Origin: Dendrophyllia cribrosa
Lineage: Eukaryota; Cnidaria; Anthozoa; Scleractinia; Dendrophylliidae
Assembly (NCBI GenBank): GCA_024195265.1
Contig: JAJLRJ010000003.1
Coordinates: 31,684,143 to 31,748,142, forward strand
DNA: 64,000 nt
Direction of reading: 5' to 3'
Every line of letters starts with the position of its first letter. Within the stretch, counting starts at the first letter, position 1. A program made the position numbers and the translations under genes. This document shows, one piece after another, positions 42,462-53,770 of this stretch. The notes beneath the pieces were generated by a model. The model saw only the letters and a program-made list of their open reading frames with translations, was not told where the DNA came from and searched no databases.

Positions 42462-43039
42462 TATATAACTACTGGTCATATATAGTTTATCGATTCCATT
42501 ATAAATTTGTAAGACAAACACGAAACGTTCCAGAAAAACGATTATGTTACATGTAGTAATACTAAATAATCAAATAACAATAAAACATTTATTAATGTGT
42601 CAAGAAGATTTAGCATTTCTGGTAATTGTGGACACTCACATAGTTACTTAGTCTTAGAAATCTATTTGCAATTCAAATTTAAGAAGTAAAAAAAAAACTG
42701 AAATATGAAATAATTACATTATAAATGGCGAATGACATTACTGTTACATTACTAAATGGCGACTATGCAACAAGTTTTCTTGTCTGACTGCAATATAGTT
42801 TTGTAAAGCTGGCATGTGAAAAAACACTTTAGCTCGCATGAGAAGCTTTGTTGTTTAGCTAAACAATACAAAAGCGCTTTAAATTTTCCTTTCGGAAACG
42901 ATCGATGCCATTTTAACGACACAGATCATTTTTCACCAGTCAAATAATTTTTTTTTCTATAAGAAAAGGAAGAATACAATTAACTACCTAGAATCGAACT
43001 CGGAACCGCTTGCATGCTAATTGTAGTTAGACGTTACTA
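42462..43039. other. no gene recognised
   Basis: AT-rich. A weak tRNA T-arm-like GAATCGAACTC occurs near 42990. Confidence 0.45.
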
Positions 43040-43316
43040 TAGAGCGGTTTTGCAATGGAGTGTCATAAAACCATTACTTTGTCCAATCACAACAGACGCA
43101 GACAATTCAAAGAATCAATCAGAACTCAAACCAAACACTTTAATTATAGCCGGCGCGAAGCGCGGTAAAACACGTGCAATCCAGTTACGATTGATTTTGG
43201 TTTTACTTCTGATTGGTTGAGAAAGTGGCGTGGGATTTTTTAGCCAATCACAAGCTGTAGCAATGCAAAACTAAAGCAATCGCGATACTTATGACACCCA
43301 ATTGAAAACTGCTCCA
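43040..43316. mobile_element. MITE (tagagcggttttcaattgagtg family), copy 1
   Basis: Ends TAGAGCGGTTTTGCAATGGA and CCCAATTGAAAACTGCTCC. The interior has CCAATCACAACAGACGC, GGCGCGAAGCGCGG and GATTGGTT-TTAGCCAATCAC blocks shared with copies at 47283-47764 and 59860-60140. Confidence 0.75.
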
Positions 43317-44328
43317 ATATAATTGTAAATAGGTACATTACTGTTATACTGTTTTTAGATTTGGTGGCTCCAATTATTGTCCTGGCCCCGGTTCCTGGAA
43401 AGCCGATTAAGTAATGCTCCACATAAGAACTATAGTAAACTTCATTGTTCTGCGGCATTGGCTCTTTCCCACATAGAATATCTTTGGTTTCAAGAATAGA
43501 GGAGGAGCTGATGGTTCATAATTATATTTCATTATAAAAATAAAGAAAACCATTTGCGTCAAATAAACTTTAGGAAATGTTCGTGCTTAACCAATCAGAA
43601 TAGCGGAAGACAATAGCTAATAATTTTGCTTCTTTGATGAAGTTTCCAAATACAATATCTTTTAAAACTTGCACGTTGTGCGATTGGGTCTCAAATTACT
43701 TGAAACCTTAAAAAATTAGACAAAATGCACCTTGAATCTTAACTTTTTAGCAGGTTTTGAGTCTAGGCCAATGAGATCACTAGTTGTAACAATGAAAAAA
43801 GTTGACATTCTATCGTGCATTGCCGTTCAGCGCTATCCTTCTTATGCGGATCATTACTTAAACTATCCCTCGATCCATATAGCTAGCTATATCCAAATAG
43901 CTAGTTTTAAGTTGTTGCCTTGTATTGTTAGTTTTATGTAACGTTTCTGTTATATTTATGTATTTTGTAGATTGTAAAGAGTTATTAACGCTAATAAAGT
44001 GAAAAAAAACTAAAAACGTAGGGTTTTTCTTTTTGTTTCTATTTTTCTTTATTTCTATTCTTTTTCTAACCATGTAGGCACTACTAATTTTTTAGATCAC
44101 TTCATGTTAGTATAGTATTACAAAATAATTTTTATATATGGTTCAAACTTTAGTTACTTTGTAATGTAATGTAATGTAATGTAATGCGAAAAATAATAAT
44201 TAAATACTGATATAAAATTAAAAAAAAATAAATAAAAAAAGATCCGTCGATTAACGGTTAATCCACGGTTAAATTTCTTATTCCTAAGATAACTAATCAA
44301 GGGATAAAAAGCGTCCCTGAAAACGGAT
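43317..44328. other. no gene recognised
   Basis: AT-rich; a TAATG tandem lies at 44162-44185. Confidence 0.45.
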
Positions 44329-44843
44329 TTAAAGTGCACCTAAACCCAAAATTGTTTTTTCGCTTAATCAACTCTATGTACGTTGAAAAGTTGAATAGTT
44401 AAATATTTCTTGTTTTTAACGTTGCGTTAGTGAATTATAGAGGTTTGAATTTACAAAATGTTGATAAAAAGTGTTAAAGGTCAATTGATTTGTAAAAAAT
44501 ATTACTTGGAGGTGGAAACAAGTAGTTGTATAATAAACGTATTATACAACTACTTGTTTCCACCTCCAAGTAATATTTTTTTTTTACAAATCAATTGACT
44601 ATTAACAGTTTTATTTAGTATTTCTTACATTGATTATCCTTAAGCTGTGAACTGCGTATTGTAAATTGAAGTAGAAATAATGGTAAAGTCTTGATTTGAC
44701 GTCATCTAATTAGCATTTTGTTAATTCAAATCTCTATAACTCACTAACGCGACGTTAAAAACAAGAAATATTTCACTATTCGACCTTTCAACGTACATTG
44801 AGTTGATTAAAAGAAAAAACATTGGGGGTTAGGTGCACTTTAA
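44329..44843. mobile_element. TTAA-bounded foldback MITE with central palindrome
   Basis: The element is 44333-44839 between TTAA sites: AGTGCACCTAAACCCAA...GGTTAGGTGCACT. The arms run ~130 bp (AACTCTATGTACGTTGAAA and complement). The centre is a ~85 bp palindrome at 44497-44583 (AATATTACTTGGAGGTGGAA...). A TGACGTCA site lies at 44698-44705. Confidence 0.8.
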
Positions 44844-45229
44844 AGGAGTATGTCATTGTAATTTTCAGGTTTTTGGGTCAAAACTGCATCATATTAAAAC
44901 TAAGTACCTTTGCCGTACACTAAATGCTTATAGAACACTAAGAGGAAGATATCAAGTGAATTTTCGAAAATAAAATAAACCATAATCAGAGTTTTAGCGA
45001 GTTTTCCAAGACAGAAGCGGTACACTTGAAAAAATTAGCTTAATTTTTTCAAGATGCAATCCATTTCCATCCTGACCAACTGCAGCCCAAGACACTTAAG
45101 TTTGTTCTTAGAGCACTTGTAGAATAATTTTAAACAAAACTGGACCCTTATTTTTGGGTTTCCTCTGATATAAAGATGTCTTTTGGGCTTTTTAAAGTAA
45201 AACTAAAATTGGTGACATAGCCCCTTTAA
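44840..45229. mobile_element. TTAA-bounded MITE abutting the previous one
   Basis: The element is 44844-45225. Left TTAA (44840-44843) is shared with the preceding MITE and right TTAA is 45226-45229. Ends AGGAGTATGTC and GACATAGCCCCT are a short imperfect inverted pair. The TTAA-AGG start resembles Kolobok/T2-type MITEs. The inner segment TTTTTCAAGATGCAATCCAT is also found at about 7290. Confidence 0.65.
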
Positions 45230-45345
45230 CCCTCGATTAACTATCCCTCGATTAAACTCAAAATAAACCGGTTTGACCAGATATTCACATGCAAGCGCGC
45301 GAAAATGACAATGCGCAGGAAAAAGGCGTTTTACACGAAGCTTAC
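45230..45345. repeat. dispersed repeat, inverted copy of 25065-25160
   Basis: CCTCGATTAACTATCCCTCG, CCGGTTTGACCAGATATTCA and CAGGAAAAAGGCGTTTT match the complement of 25065-25160. Confidence 0.55.
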
Positions 45346-45694
45346 AATTCTCAAACCTTGATATTTGTCGTTTTTAATAGTCGAGAAAAAAAAGTAATCT
45401 CTTGCAATTTGGTCAAAGGAAAGGGAATGAAAAGGATTGATTCAATTCAAAGCGATGTTGACTCAGTGAAGGAAATGTAAGTAAAAACTGATAAAGCTGT
45501 ATTAAAACCGCACCCGTCTCACATTTTCTCAAAGGGTAACACCCATTATTTCTCAATTGAGAATATGGATAGTACCCAAGTGAAATGATCGTCTGAGCCG
45601 TCTCATGCCGTACGCTGTGGTACGCTGTACAAAGGCCGCCATTTTGTTTGGTGGCCATTTCAAAGTTTCCCTCTTTTGTTACATTTCGTGAATT

Positions 45695-45780
45695 ATGAAG
45701 AAGTTCAAGCCAGTTTCCTGGAAAACGATTGTCCTCGGAAGAACTAGGAAGACCGTTATTCATACCCCGTTAGCGGTACG
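45695..45780 (+). pseudogene. first exon of the KDZ-like gene
   Basis: ATG 45695 opens MKKFKPVSWKTIVLGRTRKT (basic), ending at a GTAAGC donor at 45781. The exon after a CTGATTCTCAG acceptor continues with AEPRNFFLSDDHDVLQFSP and then meets a TAA near 45887. Confidence 0.4.
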
Positions 45781-45914
45781 GTAAGCTCAAATGCTGCTGA
45801 TTCTCAGCCGAACCAGTCGCCGAACCAAGAAACTTCTTCCTCAGTGATGACCACGATGTTCTCCAATTTTCTCCTGATGAGGCTTAACAGTCTGCAGCTT
45901 CAGAAGAAACTACA

Positions 45915-46126
45915 GCTCTGTATTTAATTGGGAAAAAATACGGGATAAACTGTTCACAACAGCAGTAGAGGAAGAAACTCTACCGGAGAAATGTGTTTGT
46001 GCCGTATGCAAACGAGAGTCGAATGTGAGATGTCGGTACTGCGGCCCAAGGCAGTTATTTTGTTCGACTTGTGCTCATGATCTGCACGCCGAGAGAAATC
46101 AATTCCATGTTCTGGAGCAATGGAAG
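45915..46126 (+). pseudogene. Cys-cluster exon of a KDZ-like transposase
   Basis: Reads TLPEKCVCAVCKRESNVRCR, then CGPRQLFCSTCAHDLHAERN and FHVLEQWK, with a GTATTA donor-like end at 46127. The pattern CxC..C...RC..C....FC..C...LH...NxFH..E.W is the CxC-type zinc cluster found N-terminal to KDZ (Kyakuja-Dileera-Zisupton) transposase domains. The transposase core is missing. It is out of frame with the preceding exon, which also has a stop. Confidence 0.5.
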
Positions 46127-46375
46127 GTATTAAGCAATCAGTGTTTGCATATATTACAAATGTATGTAGAATTCATATATGGAAATACAGCAGTAAACCT
46201 CAATAATGAGCTGATTAAGTTAGACAGGGGCTCTGACAGGGTGCGCGGGTGCGGGATCGCACAATTCGGTCAAACCCGCACAATTCCTAAAAATGCGCAC
46301 AATCCCGCACAATACTGAAATTTTAATTAAATCAGGTATTTCTATTGATTACCAAGATTTCGAGAAACGTTTTAG

Positions 46376-46565
46376 CCCGGGGGGGGGGGTACTAAACAAA
46401 GTTTTGTATGGGGATACTTCACCCCGAGGTCCAAACCCTTACCCTTTCATATACCGTTTTTGACAGAAAAGGTACCCCTTTCGTATACCTTTCATGGAAA
46501 ATGGTATCTCTTTCATACAGCCTTTACGTGTGTCTGTTTGATATATTTTTAAGGCCCTATCTATC
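46376..46565. mobile_element. half copy of the tatgaaaggggtacc MITE
   Basis: Starts with a G run and GTACTAAACAAAG, then GTCCAAACCCTTACCCTTTC and GGTACCCCTTTCGTATACCT: the complement of the right half of the MITE at 1314-1747. The other terminal half is absent. Confidence 0.6.
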
Positions 46566-46735
46566 AATCGAACAAAATATTTACTTGCCTCGACTTGTGC
46601 CTTCGTCAAACCAGTGTCGGTTGTCGCTTTTACAACCATTTCCTTGTACATGGTTCCCGTTCCAATCATCCCTCCTTCGTAAAACCGCGCCAAAATACCT
46701 CTCTTTACATCGAAGATTATGGTACGTTTCGCCAT
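46560..46735 (-). pseudogene. HTH/homeodomain-like N-terminal fragment
   Basis: On the minus strand ATG 46735 opens MAKRTIIFDVKRGILARFYE, followed by GGMIGTGTMYKEMVVKATTD and TGLTKAQVE. This resembles the first two helices of a homeodomain-like fold (FY..GM..T...Y.......TGL...QV..W), a form seen in some coral proteins. Helix 3 is missing: the frame then runs into the MITE half copy. Tentative. Confidence 0.3.
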
Positions 46736-46984
46736 TGTTTTTCCTCACGAAGAAAAGCTATTATCTCGCGATAAAAGCTTATTAAATTGCACGTGGTGGA
46801 ATTTGTCACTCGCGGGCGAACGCGGATTACTCGATAAAGCGATTTCATTGGCTGTTCTACACAATGCTTCTTATCAGCAGCATGAGAGGGCTCAGACGAT
46901 CATTTCACTTGGGTACTATCCATATTCTCAATTGAGAAATAATGGGTGTTACCCTTTGAGAAAATGTGAGACGTACAAGGCTAA

Positions 46985-47282
46985 CAGTTGGAATAGATAG
47001 GAATCGTTAGGAATCGTTTATTAAAATCAATACTTGCAATCCGTAGATTGAATTACTATCTACAAAAAGAAAAAAGCGAACAACGTTTTTTGTTATATTT
47101 CTACGCATTATCGTGTTGATGTTGGATGTCTATAATAAGTTGTACCAAAAGAGCGTCCAATCTTAAAACCAACCATCAGTAGATTGAAAATTCTAATGAC
47201 AATAAACTGGTTTACAATCGAACCTCCCTAATACGGACACCAAACGGACAAACCCAATTATGGGCATCATAGAGGTGTAGAT
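46985..47282. other. no gene recognised
   Basis: AT-rich; a TAGGAATCGT tandem pair lies at about 46998-47020. Confidence 0.5.
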
Positions 47283-47764
47283 ATGGAGCAGTTTTCAATT
47301 GAGTGTCGTAAAACCAAAACCAAAGTAATTACTCTGACCAATCACAGCAGTCGTAAACAATCCAATGAACTAATCAGAGCTCGAAGCAATAGGCCATTTC
47401 CGAGTTGCCTTTAGCCTCTCTATCAAAGCGAGGCTAGGTGCGAAACCTTTCATATGAAAATGAGTTTTCATTCACATGCAAATAAGTTTTATTTGCATGT
47501 GAATGAATACTCATTTTCATATGAAAGGTTTAGCACCTAGCCTCGCATTGATAGAGAGGCAAAAGGCAACTCGGAAATGGCCGATTACATGTCGGCGGCG
47601 CCAAGCGCGGGAAAACGCGTGCGAGCAAGTCACGATTGGTTTTGGTTTTACTTCTGATTGGTCGAGAATGTAGCGCGAGATGTTTTAGCCAATCACAAAG
47701 CGTAGCAATGCAAAACCAAAGCAATTGTGTAATTACTTTCGATACTCAATTGAAAACTGCTCTA
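47283..47764. mobile_element. MITE (tagagcggttttcaattgagtg family), copy 2, with a nested MITE
   Basis: Ends ATGGAGCAGTTTTCAATTGAGTGTC-like and ACTCAATTGAAAACTGCTCT. It is interrupted at 47392-47582 by a separate hairpin MITE; without it the length matches the ~280 bp of the other copies. Confidence 0.75.
47392..47582. mobile_element. 190 bp hairpin MITE nested in copy 2
   Basis: Almost perfect inverted repeat with ~93 bp arms (GGCCATTTCCGAGTTGCC... against ...GGCAACTCGGAAATGGCC), nearly no loop. Confidence 0.8.
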
Positions 47765-50290
47765 TTAAAAAATAGGAAGGGATTGTGTTGTATCGGGGAC
47801 CAAGACAGGTGCCACATTATGGAATTGTCCGTAATGACCGGTTCGACTACTTTGTATATTTTGTTGTTTCTGACGAGCGGCATTATTGTGTTTTTCAAAT
47901 GTCACAAAACCAGTTAAAGGGGCAGTGTTTCGGGAATTTTGACCTGTTTTGGTCAAATGCTACGCTACGTTTACCTATACAAAAACATTTTTATGTGTTT
48001 GAAATGACACAAAATGACCTTGAACAAATGATAATGATAATGATAATGATAATAATTAAGCAAAAAGGAATTGACGACTTTGGCCAACTTCTCGGTGACA
48101 GCATTGCACCGGCATCAGAAACCACGCTCTGAAAGCCTTGCGTGCTTAGTGTTTCTTTGCATGATACAATTTAACCCGGCAGAATTTCAACCTGCCTCTA
48201 ATGAGTGGAGGTGTATACTGCACTCCTAACTCCTCTTCGGGGACATGTGCCTGTCACCAGCATCACATCACATAACGTGAACTGTGAATCAGTTATCAAT
48301 CTTGTCTCGTATACCTCTTAGCTTATATACTTTTTAATACCTAAGCCTACATACTTCTTAGTGTTTTTCAGTAAAAATATAAGTTACGTTCCTGTTTTCT
48401 CTCTCTTTCTCTCACCTTCCTCTCCCTTCCTCCTGACAATGTCAAAAGTCGTGTCAAAGGGGTGTGGGAGTCAGACTGTAAAGGCGAAGGAGGGTAGAGG
48501 AAAGAAACCGCAAATTTCTCCTTTGACAAAAGAGGCAATTCAAATATTGCCTTGGTGATTCTATTTTCATAAAGAAAACTGCATTGAAACTATAAAAAGC
48601 TTCCTTTGAAACTAAAAAGTATGGAAGTATGGCCATTTTGCACGATTCTGCGCGAACTATGCGTCGCTGGGGACAAAAAATGCGGATCAAATGAATTTAA
48701 AAGGGGTGGGGGGGGGAGAGGGGAGAGTTCCCTGAGTCACAGCCATTACAGGTTTTGTTCTTTGTTCCCACCCTCTTTCACTCCTCCCAGCCCCCGACGT
48801 TTTTCAAACCAAAATTGCGGTCACCCACCCGTTAAAACGCCAGCATTGCAGGCTGGTCATTTATAGTGGCAGCACTCATTTGTAATTAATTTTTTTACTG
48901 AAGTTATGCCATCCTTCCGGTAATCCGGTTATCGAACAACAAAACTGTCAGAATTTGAACAGTCTGAATGGGTCAAAGGTTTATACTGGACGCTCTATTA
49001 ACATTTCTATTTTTAAGCAGCGATCATCCGAGCGTGGCGGTCGGAATATATACATTTGTATGTTACAGAGTTTTCGTAAGAAAGTTTTAAGTGCTCTCAG
49101 ATTCGAAGTAGTTGGTTAAAGATTCGAATCAGTATAACAGTGGTAGGTGGTTTATGAAGTAATCGTAACTTAAAAAAGCCCTGCAAATGTTCAGATTCTT
49201 GGATAACTTGGTGAGTGTAGAGACATAGCTATGGCACAAGTGTCGTCTTGGTTGACTGTTCACATTTTTTAAAATATTATGCGCTATTATAGATATAGGC
49301 AATCCATAGCTCCCGTGTATCAATACCATTTTGTGTTGTACCCAGTATTAAGTGACATCGAAGGAACAGATCATTGACAGCTTTGACTGAGGTGTTCGCA
49401 AAGTTTCCGCAGCTCTTAAGCCAAATGAACTGTCGGTAATCAAAGGGACTGTTATTTTTTTTTAACGCGCATGGATCTGTCCGCAGGCTTTACTTTAAAA
49501 ATATCAATATTTATTTTCCCTAATCCGGCAAAGGATTTAGTTGCTCGATTGACTTGTTTTATCAGTAAGATAATTGGCTTCATGAGCTGTTTACATCGTT
49601 TAACTGGTTTGTTGCGGTTAGTAAAGTGAACAGTTGAATTCCCGTCTTTGTATTACAAAGCGGCAACATAAATCTGCTAACACTATGTGTTCCTATATGA
49701 CCCATACATCCGAGGAGAATCGTTTACCATGACTCTAAGTAGGTAAAATTTGAATTCGTAGAGAAAGCTTGAGCACACTAAAATTATGGATTGTTTGGCT
49801 AAGTTACGCATGAGGTGCGCAAGGACCATGACTTGTATGATTTGTATCTTCTGTAGTTATTAAAGGGGGGAGGGTGCGAGTTGAATTATTTGTTGACTTC
49901 GAAGGTTTCTATAGCCAGTTCGGTCTCAAGGATACCGTATTCGTAGCATCGTACCTAAGTTGCTATTTATATTATGCCATACCGCTCAGCTCAGTACATC
50001 ACAAAAGGTACGTTATTGAGACTGTATTTGCCAATTGAAGCATAAAATTACCAAAAACCTTAAACAAACACCGACTTCATATTTCGTCCCAGCCTCCACT
50101 CGATGATTATAAACTGAGAAATAGGAGAATAATCATAGTAGCGCTAATTTTTTTGGGGGGTTAGAGACGATGAGAAACGCTTCTTTATGATCTAAAACGT
50201 GGCTCCGGCTCCAATTTGTGCGCGGCCAAAAATCAGTGTCATATTACACTGTCTGTGATGCAAAGAAGTTTGCAAACTGCGGCGGCAATC
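47765..50290. other. no gene recognised
   Basis: Low-information sequence. An (ATGATA)n run lies at 48028-48055 and a G run at 48705-48715. Short ORFs (e.g. 47785-48132, 48361-48558) show no domain. Confidence 0.45.
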
Positions 50291-50299
50291 ATGGCGAAC

Positions 50300-50610
50300 A
50301 AGACTCAAAACTTAAAACCACCTTGTTCTGCATAATAAACCGAGTACTACAAGAAAGTACTGCTCAGTACCTTTCATTTAAATGATCACACTTTAAGATT
50401 TCTTCCACAGGCTCAAAAGTTAGAACCACCTTGTACAGCATAACAAACAGTACCACAGTTAGCTCTGTAGCTTTGATTTAAACGGTCACACTTTCATCCA
50501 TAGACTCAAAAGACGGAACCACCTTACACAGTAAGCTTTCATTTGCATAGCAACACTCATCCCGTGACAGACTCAAAAGGTCGAACCACCTTACACATTG
50601 GCTCCCATTT
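50300..50610. repeat. tandem ~85 bp repeats
   Basis: Four diverged units, each with an AGACTCAAAA-like start, an AACCACCTT core, and in the first two a long GGTCACACTTT-type end. Confidence 0.6.
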
Positions 50611-50634
50611 CAGCCAAGACTTGCAGCCTTCTTA

Positions 50635-50860
50635 CGGGGAGTCTTAAAAAGCAGCGTTTTTTAGACTCTCAAAACGCAGCCTTTTTGGGGAGTCTTAAAG
50701 GAGTCTTAAAAAGTAGCCATTTTTATACAGGGTCTTTTAAAAGGCGTGTTTTTAAAAAAAGCAGCCTTTTTAGGGAGTCTTCAGGCAGCGTTTTAATTAA
50801 AAATAGCGTTTTTAAGAATTCTTAAAAAGCGACGATTTGATGGAGTCTTAAAAAGCGCGC
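50635..50860. repeat. ggagtcttaaaaagcagc mini-repeats
   Basis: About nine imperfect copies of GGAGTCTTAAAAAGCAGC with variable T/A runs. Confidence 0.6.
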
Positions 50861-51210
50861 ATTAATTTAATCGCATTTAAACCTATACTTAAGAAGAGAC
50901 TTATGCAATTGTGGTTAATTATATAAGGCCCATTCTCTGACAAAAATTACATGATAGCGCCATTCATTAGTCCGGGTATACATAGAGTGGTTTATGATTA
51001 TTTGTGAGAGCTGTATGTATACGGCGCCCTGTGATAAGTTCCTGATAATGATCCGACAAAAGTTTGTGATCACGAAATAACTTATCAAAGAAACACTGTA
51101 GTTTATAATGACATGCATTTTCACTTTTATTTCATTGTTTTATTTGATCGGTTTCTTTCTAATGTTATCAGCACTTTAACTGAATCAAACTTTTACCTCT
51201 CAGTTTAGCC

Positions 51211-51276
51211 ATGGAAAGATGCACAGGAAGAACATTCTTCATAGTTATCTTCCTTTTGGCGTTTCTCTTGTCTCTG
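51211..51276 (+). CDS. signal-peptide exon of the Ly6-like gene
   Basis: ATG 51211 (GCCATGG context) opens MERCTGRTFFIVIFLLAFLL then SL, a hydrophobic signal peptide, ending at a GTAAGT donor at 51277 in phase 0. The Cys-rich exon at 52635 needs phase 1, so a small exon between them is probably missing from this model. Confidence 0.55.
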
Positions 51277-51519
51277 GTAAGTGGGTAGCCTGTGCAGCAA
51301 CTGCTTCACAGGCTTGTAAAAAAGTTAAAATCGCACATGAGCCACAGGTGACCCATTCGGCCGGAGCTTCACTCAGTTTCGGTAGCATAAAGCGAGTATT
51401 GCTACTCCCCCTGGATGGGATACTAGTCCATCGCAGGGTTTCCCCCATCGGCATTTTGTCGCCGGTACCCATTTTTTCACCTGGGTGGAGAGAGACAATG
51501 TGGAGTAAAGATTACTAAA

Positions 51520-52080
51520 AATTAGTAAATCAAAACAATTCGTTTGCAGCCACATAATTTCATACACGACTATCTATTCTCAGAGTTTTTTAGCTTCCAC
51601 ATTTTAAGCAGTTTAATCGGATTACCACTTGTCGAGGCTCTTCGAAACTTCAACCATCTCATGAGTTGCTCACGAATTTTGTTGCTTGTTTGGTACAGTC
51701 TCCGCGGATCTACTACAACTACCAGAAATCTTTTGCACGTACGAGGTCATAACGCCAACGTTCAATAGCCCTTATGCATAATAGTTGTAACATATAATAA
51801 AGATAGATAACTTAACAGTAAAATATAGTACCGGGTCAAACTACTCTAAACTATAAAACTACATATTTCGATTAAAAGACAACGATAGTAATAAAATTCC
51901 CTTTTAGTACATTCCAGTCTTATTGACGGCAGTCTTTGATAGTTGCTCTACCTTGTCATTCTACATATTACTTCCCTCAGTAGGCTTGAAATAATCTATT
52001 TAAAATTGTGGGAAGCACTTATTTAAAAAATTTCTTAACTAACTTTAAGACATGCTTCTGGCACCTACGTTCTAGTGTTC
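51520..52080. other. intron sequence, nothing recognised
   Basis: AT-rich. A missing small exon of the Ly6-like gene may lie between 51277 and 52634, but I cannot place it. Confidence 0.4.
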
Positions 52081-52560
52081 CGTATCCTAAATATTGCGCT
52101 TCATTACTGCTGTCCATCCGCATAACGATGTGTGTTGCGCGCCTCCATCACTGACAGTTATCAAGAATAGGGACAATGGTATTCTAGATATTTTAGCGCT
52201 TCCTCGCTGATGACCATCCGCATAACGATATGTGTTGCACGCCTCGATCTGTAACATCTGTAACTTATCTGCGCTGCATTTACTGCTTTCCATCCTTATT
52301 TAACGATGTGTGCTGCACTCCTCTGTAACTTCTCAAACGTATCTGTATTGGCACTCCCACTATAGTTCCATACAGCATCACAGTTATCAAGAATTGGGAC
52401 AATGATATTCTCGATATAACGATACCTGCTACGCTCCTCTATAACTTCTCTAACTTATCGTAATGACACTCCCATAAAACATCACAGTATTCATGAGTAG
52501 GGACAATGATTAACGAGTTGTAGATGGTACTAGCTGTATGCATACTGATGTTCTTCCTCA
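52080..52560. repeat. degenerate repeats (taacgatgtgtgttgcacgcctc)
   Basis: Units with TCCATCCGCATAACGAT, TGTGTTGCACGCCTC, CAGTTATCAAGAAT and GGGACAATG recur at ~110-150 bp intervals in partial form. Origin unknown. Confidence 0.5.
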
Positions 52561-52634
52561 TTCGGCCGAACATACTTATTCTCTTGCCAGCTTTACTAAT
52601 TGACTAATTGAAAACCGCTGTATTTTGTGTTTAG

Positions 52635-52969
52635 GAAGGATTTGCTATCACTGTGACTCTCGTTACGGTGATTGTCCAGAGGATTCAGTTAACGGCACGA
52701 CGAAGACAACCTGCGCCGAAGGAAACGACTTCTGCGAGGTGGTCAAGGATGGAAGACACGCTGGCGGGCCCCGGTTCATTCGAGACTGCGTGAGTGAATG
52801 TGACAAGGAATACGTGAACTGGAGCAAGGATGACGAAGAATATTGCCACATGTGTTGTGACGAAGATGCCTGTAATGTCGGTCGCTGTGGCGCGACTACT
52901 TTTCCACTAACACGATTGCTTTCTGTATTCAGTGTTATCATTACATTTGGAATGATTGCTTTTCCTTAG
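52635..52969 (+). CDS. Ly6/uPAR-type Cys-rich domain with hydrophobic tail
   Basis: Follows an acceptor TTTTGTGTTTAG (ends 52634) in phase 1. The mature region starts RICYHCDSRYGDC (the CxxC start of a Ly6/three-finger fold) and has ten or more cysteines. It ends CHMCCDEDACNVGRC, where CC-x3-DACN is the typical closing motif (CCxxDxCN). A hydrophobic C-terminus (LLSVFSVIITFGMIAF) fits a GPI-anchor signal. The protein is therefore probably displayed at the cell surface; ligand unknown. With the signal exon at 51211 it would be ~135 residues, normal for the family. The six to ten Cys pattern is unlike venom toxins in having the GPI tail. Confidence 0.75.
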
Positions 52970-53003
52970 ATACAAAGATTATAAGTTACACTTTAAAATT
53001 AAC

Positions 53004-53461
53004 TACAGTCAAACCTCTATGAAGCGGTCACCCTCATGAAATTGCCATCTGACTGCTTTATAGAAGTTGGCCGCTTAATTAATAGAGGTGTTTTAAAATG
53101 TAGCATGTAATATGGCAAAGATTGAATTAGAATGCGATATTGCTCACATGATGTATGTATCTTACTGTTAACAGCAACAGTAACTCTAGAAATTAAGTAA
53201 TTGCATGTTCAAGGAAGTTTATCCCTGGTTATCGGATTTCATAATGTTGTTCGTAAGGCAAGTCTTTTTTAAAAACCACATCATCAACAGTTTTGCTATC
53301 GCATTGAAGATAAAACGAAAAAAAATCAGTTATGGTCGTTTGTCATTTAGGCCGAGTAGCGTAATTTCGTGAAGCAAGTCATTTTTAAAAGAGTTTACAG
53401 CTAATATTTTGTTACTGAGTGATCGCTTAATAAAGGGCCGCTCAATTGAGGTTTGACTGTG
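53004..53461. mobile_element. pogo/Tigger-like MITE
   Basis: Ends CAGTCAAACCTCTATGAAGC (53006) and GAGGTTTGACTG (to 53459). CAGT-x-AACCTC ends with a TA at the left are typical of pogo-group Tc1/mariner elements. The interior also has GTCACCCTCATG and GGCCGCTTAATT motifs. 450 bp, no transposase. Confidence 0.65.
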
Positions 53462-53484
53462 TACTCTCTAAAATGTCTAAACCC

Positions 53485-53770
53485 AATGATACACGGTTCA
53501 ACATTTGTTGAGCAACAAATGTTGCAGCCGCTGTTCAACAAATGTTGACAGTGTATCATTTGATGTTGAATGTTGAAATATGCCGTTCAACATGTTGAAA
53601 GTTGTTGAACGTTGTTGAACGAAAATAGAACTTGGCTCCATTCCGTTCAACAAGTTGCAACTTGTTGAACGGCGTCAGTCAATCGTTTTAAAATGTTGAA
53701 TGTGTTTGTTACTCATTCAACAAGTTGCAACATAGTACAACATTTGTTGAGCAACCAATGTTGTACGTTG
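53485..53770. mobile_element. TTCAACA-rich repeat, possible MITE
   Basis: About 18 copies of the motif CAACAAATGTTG or TTCAACA/TGTTGAA on both strands. CAACATTTGTTGAGCAACAAA near the left and CAACATTTGTTGAGCAACCAA near the right are direct, and multiple arms can fold. Unclassified. Confidence 0.5.

Larger units (their letters stand above)
45510..46974 (+). mobile_element. KDZ-like DNA transposon remnant with ~90 bp inverted repeats
   Basis: Ends GTCTCACATTTTCTCAAAGG (45510) and CCTTTGAGAAAATGTGAGAC (to 46974); the arms continue through AATTGAGAATATGGATAGTA and TGATCGTCTGAGCC. The interior has broken exons with a Cys cluster of the type found in KDZ transposases (45695-46126), and at the right part of another repeat (46376-46565) plus a minus-strand HTH-like frame. 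A target duplication is not seen. Confidence 0.6.

Noticed and set aside
50300..50860. CRISPR-like spaced repeats
   Set aside because: The repeats are diverged and the spacers are not unique; the genome is eukaryotic.
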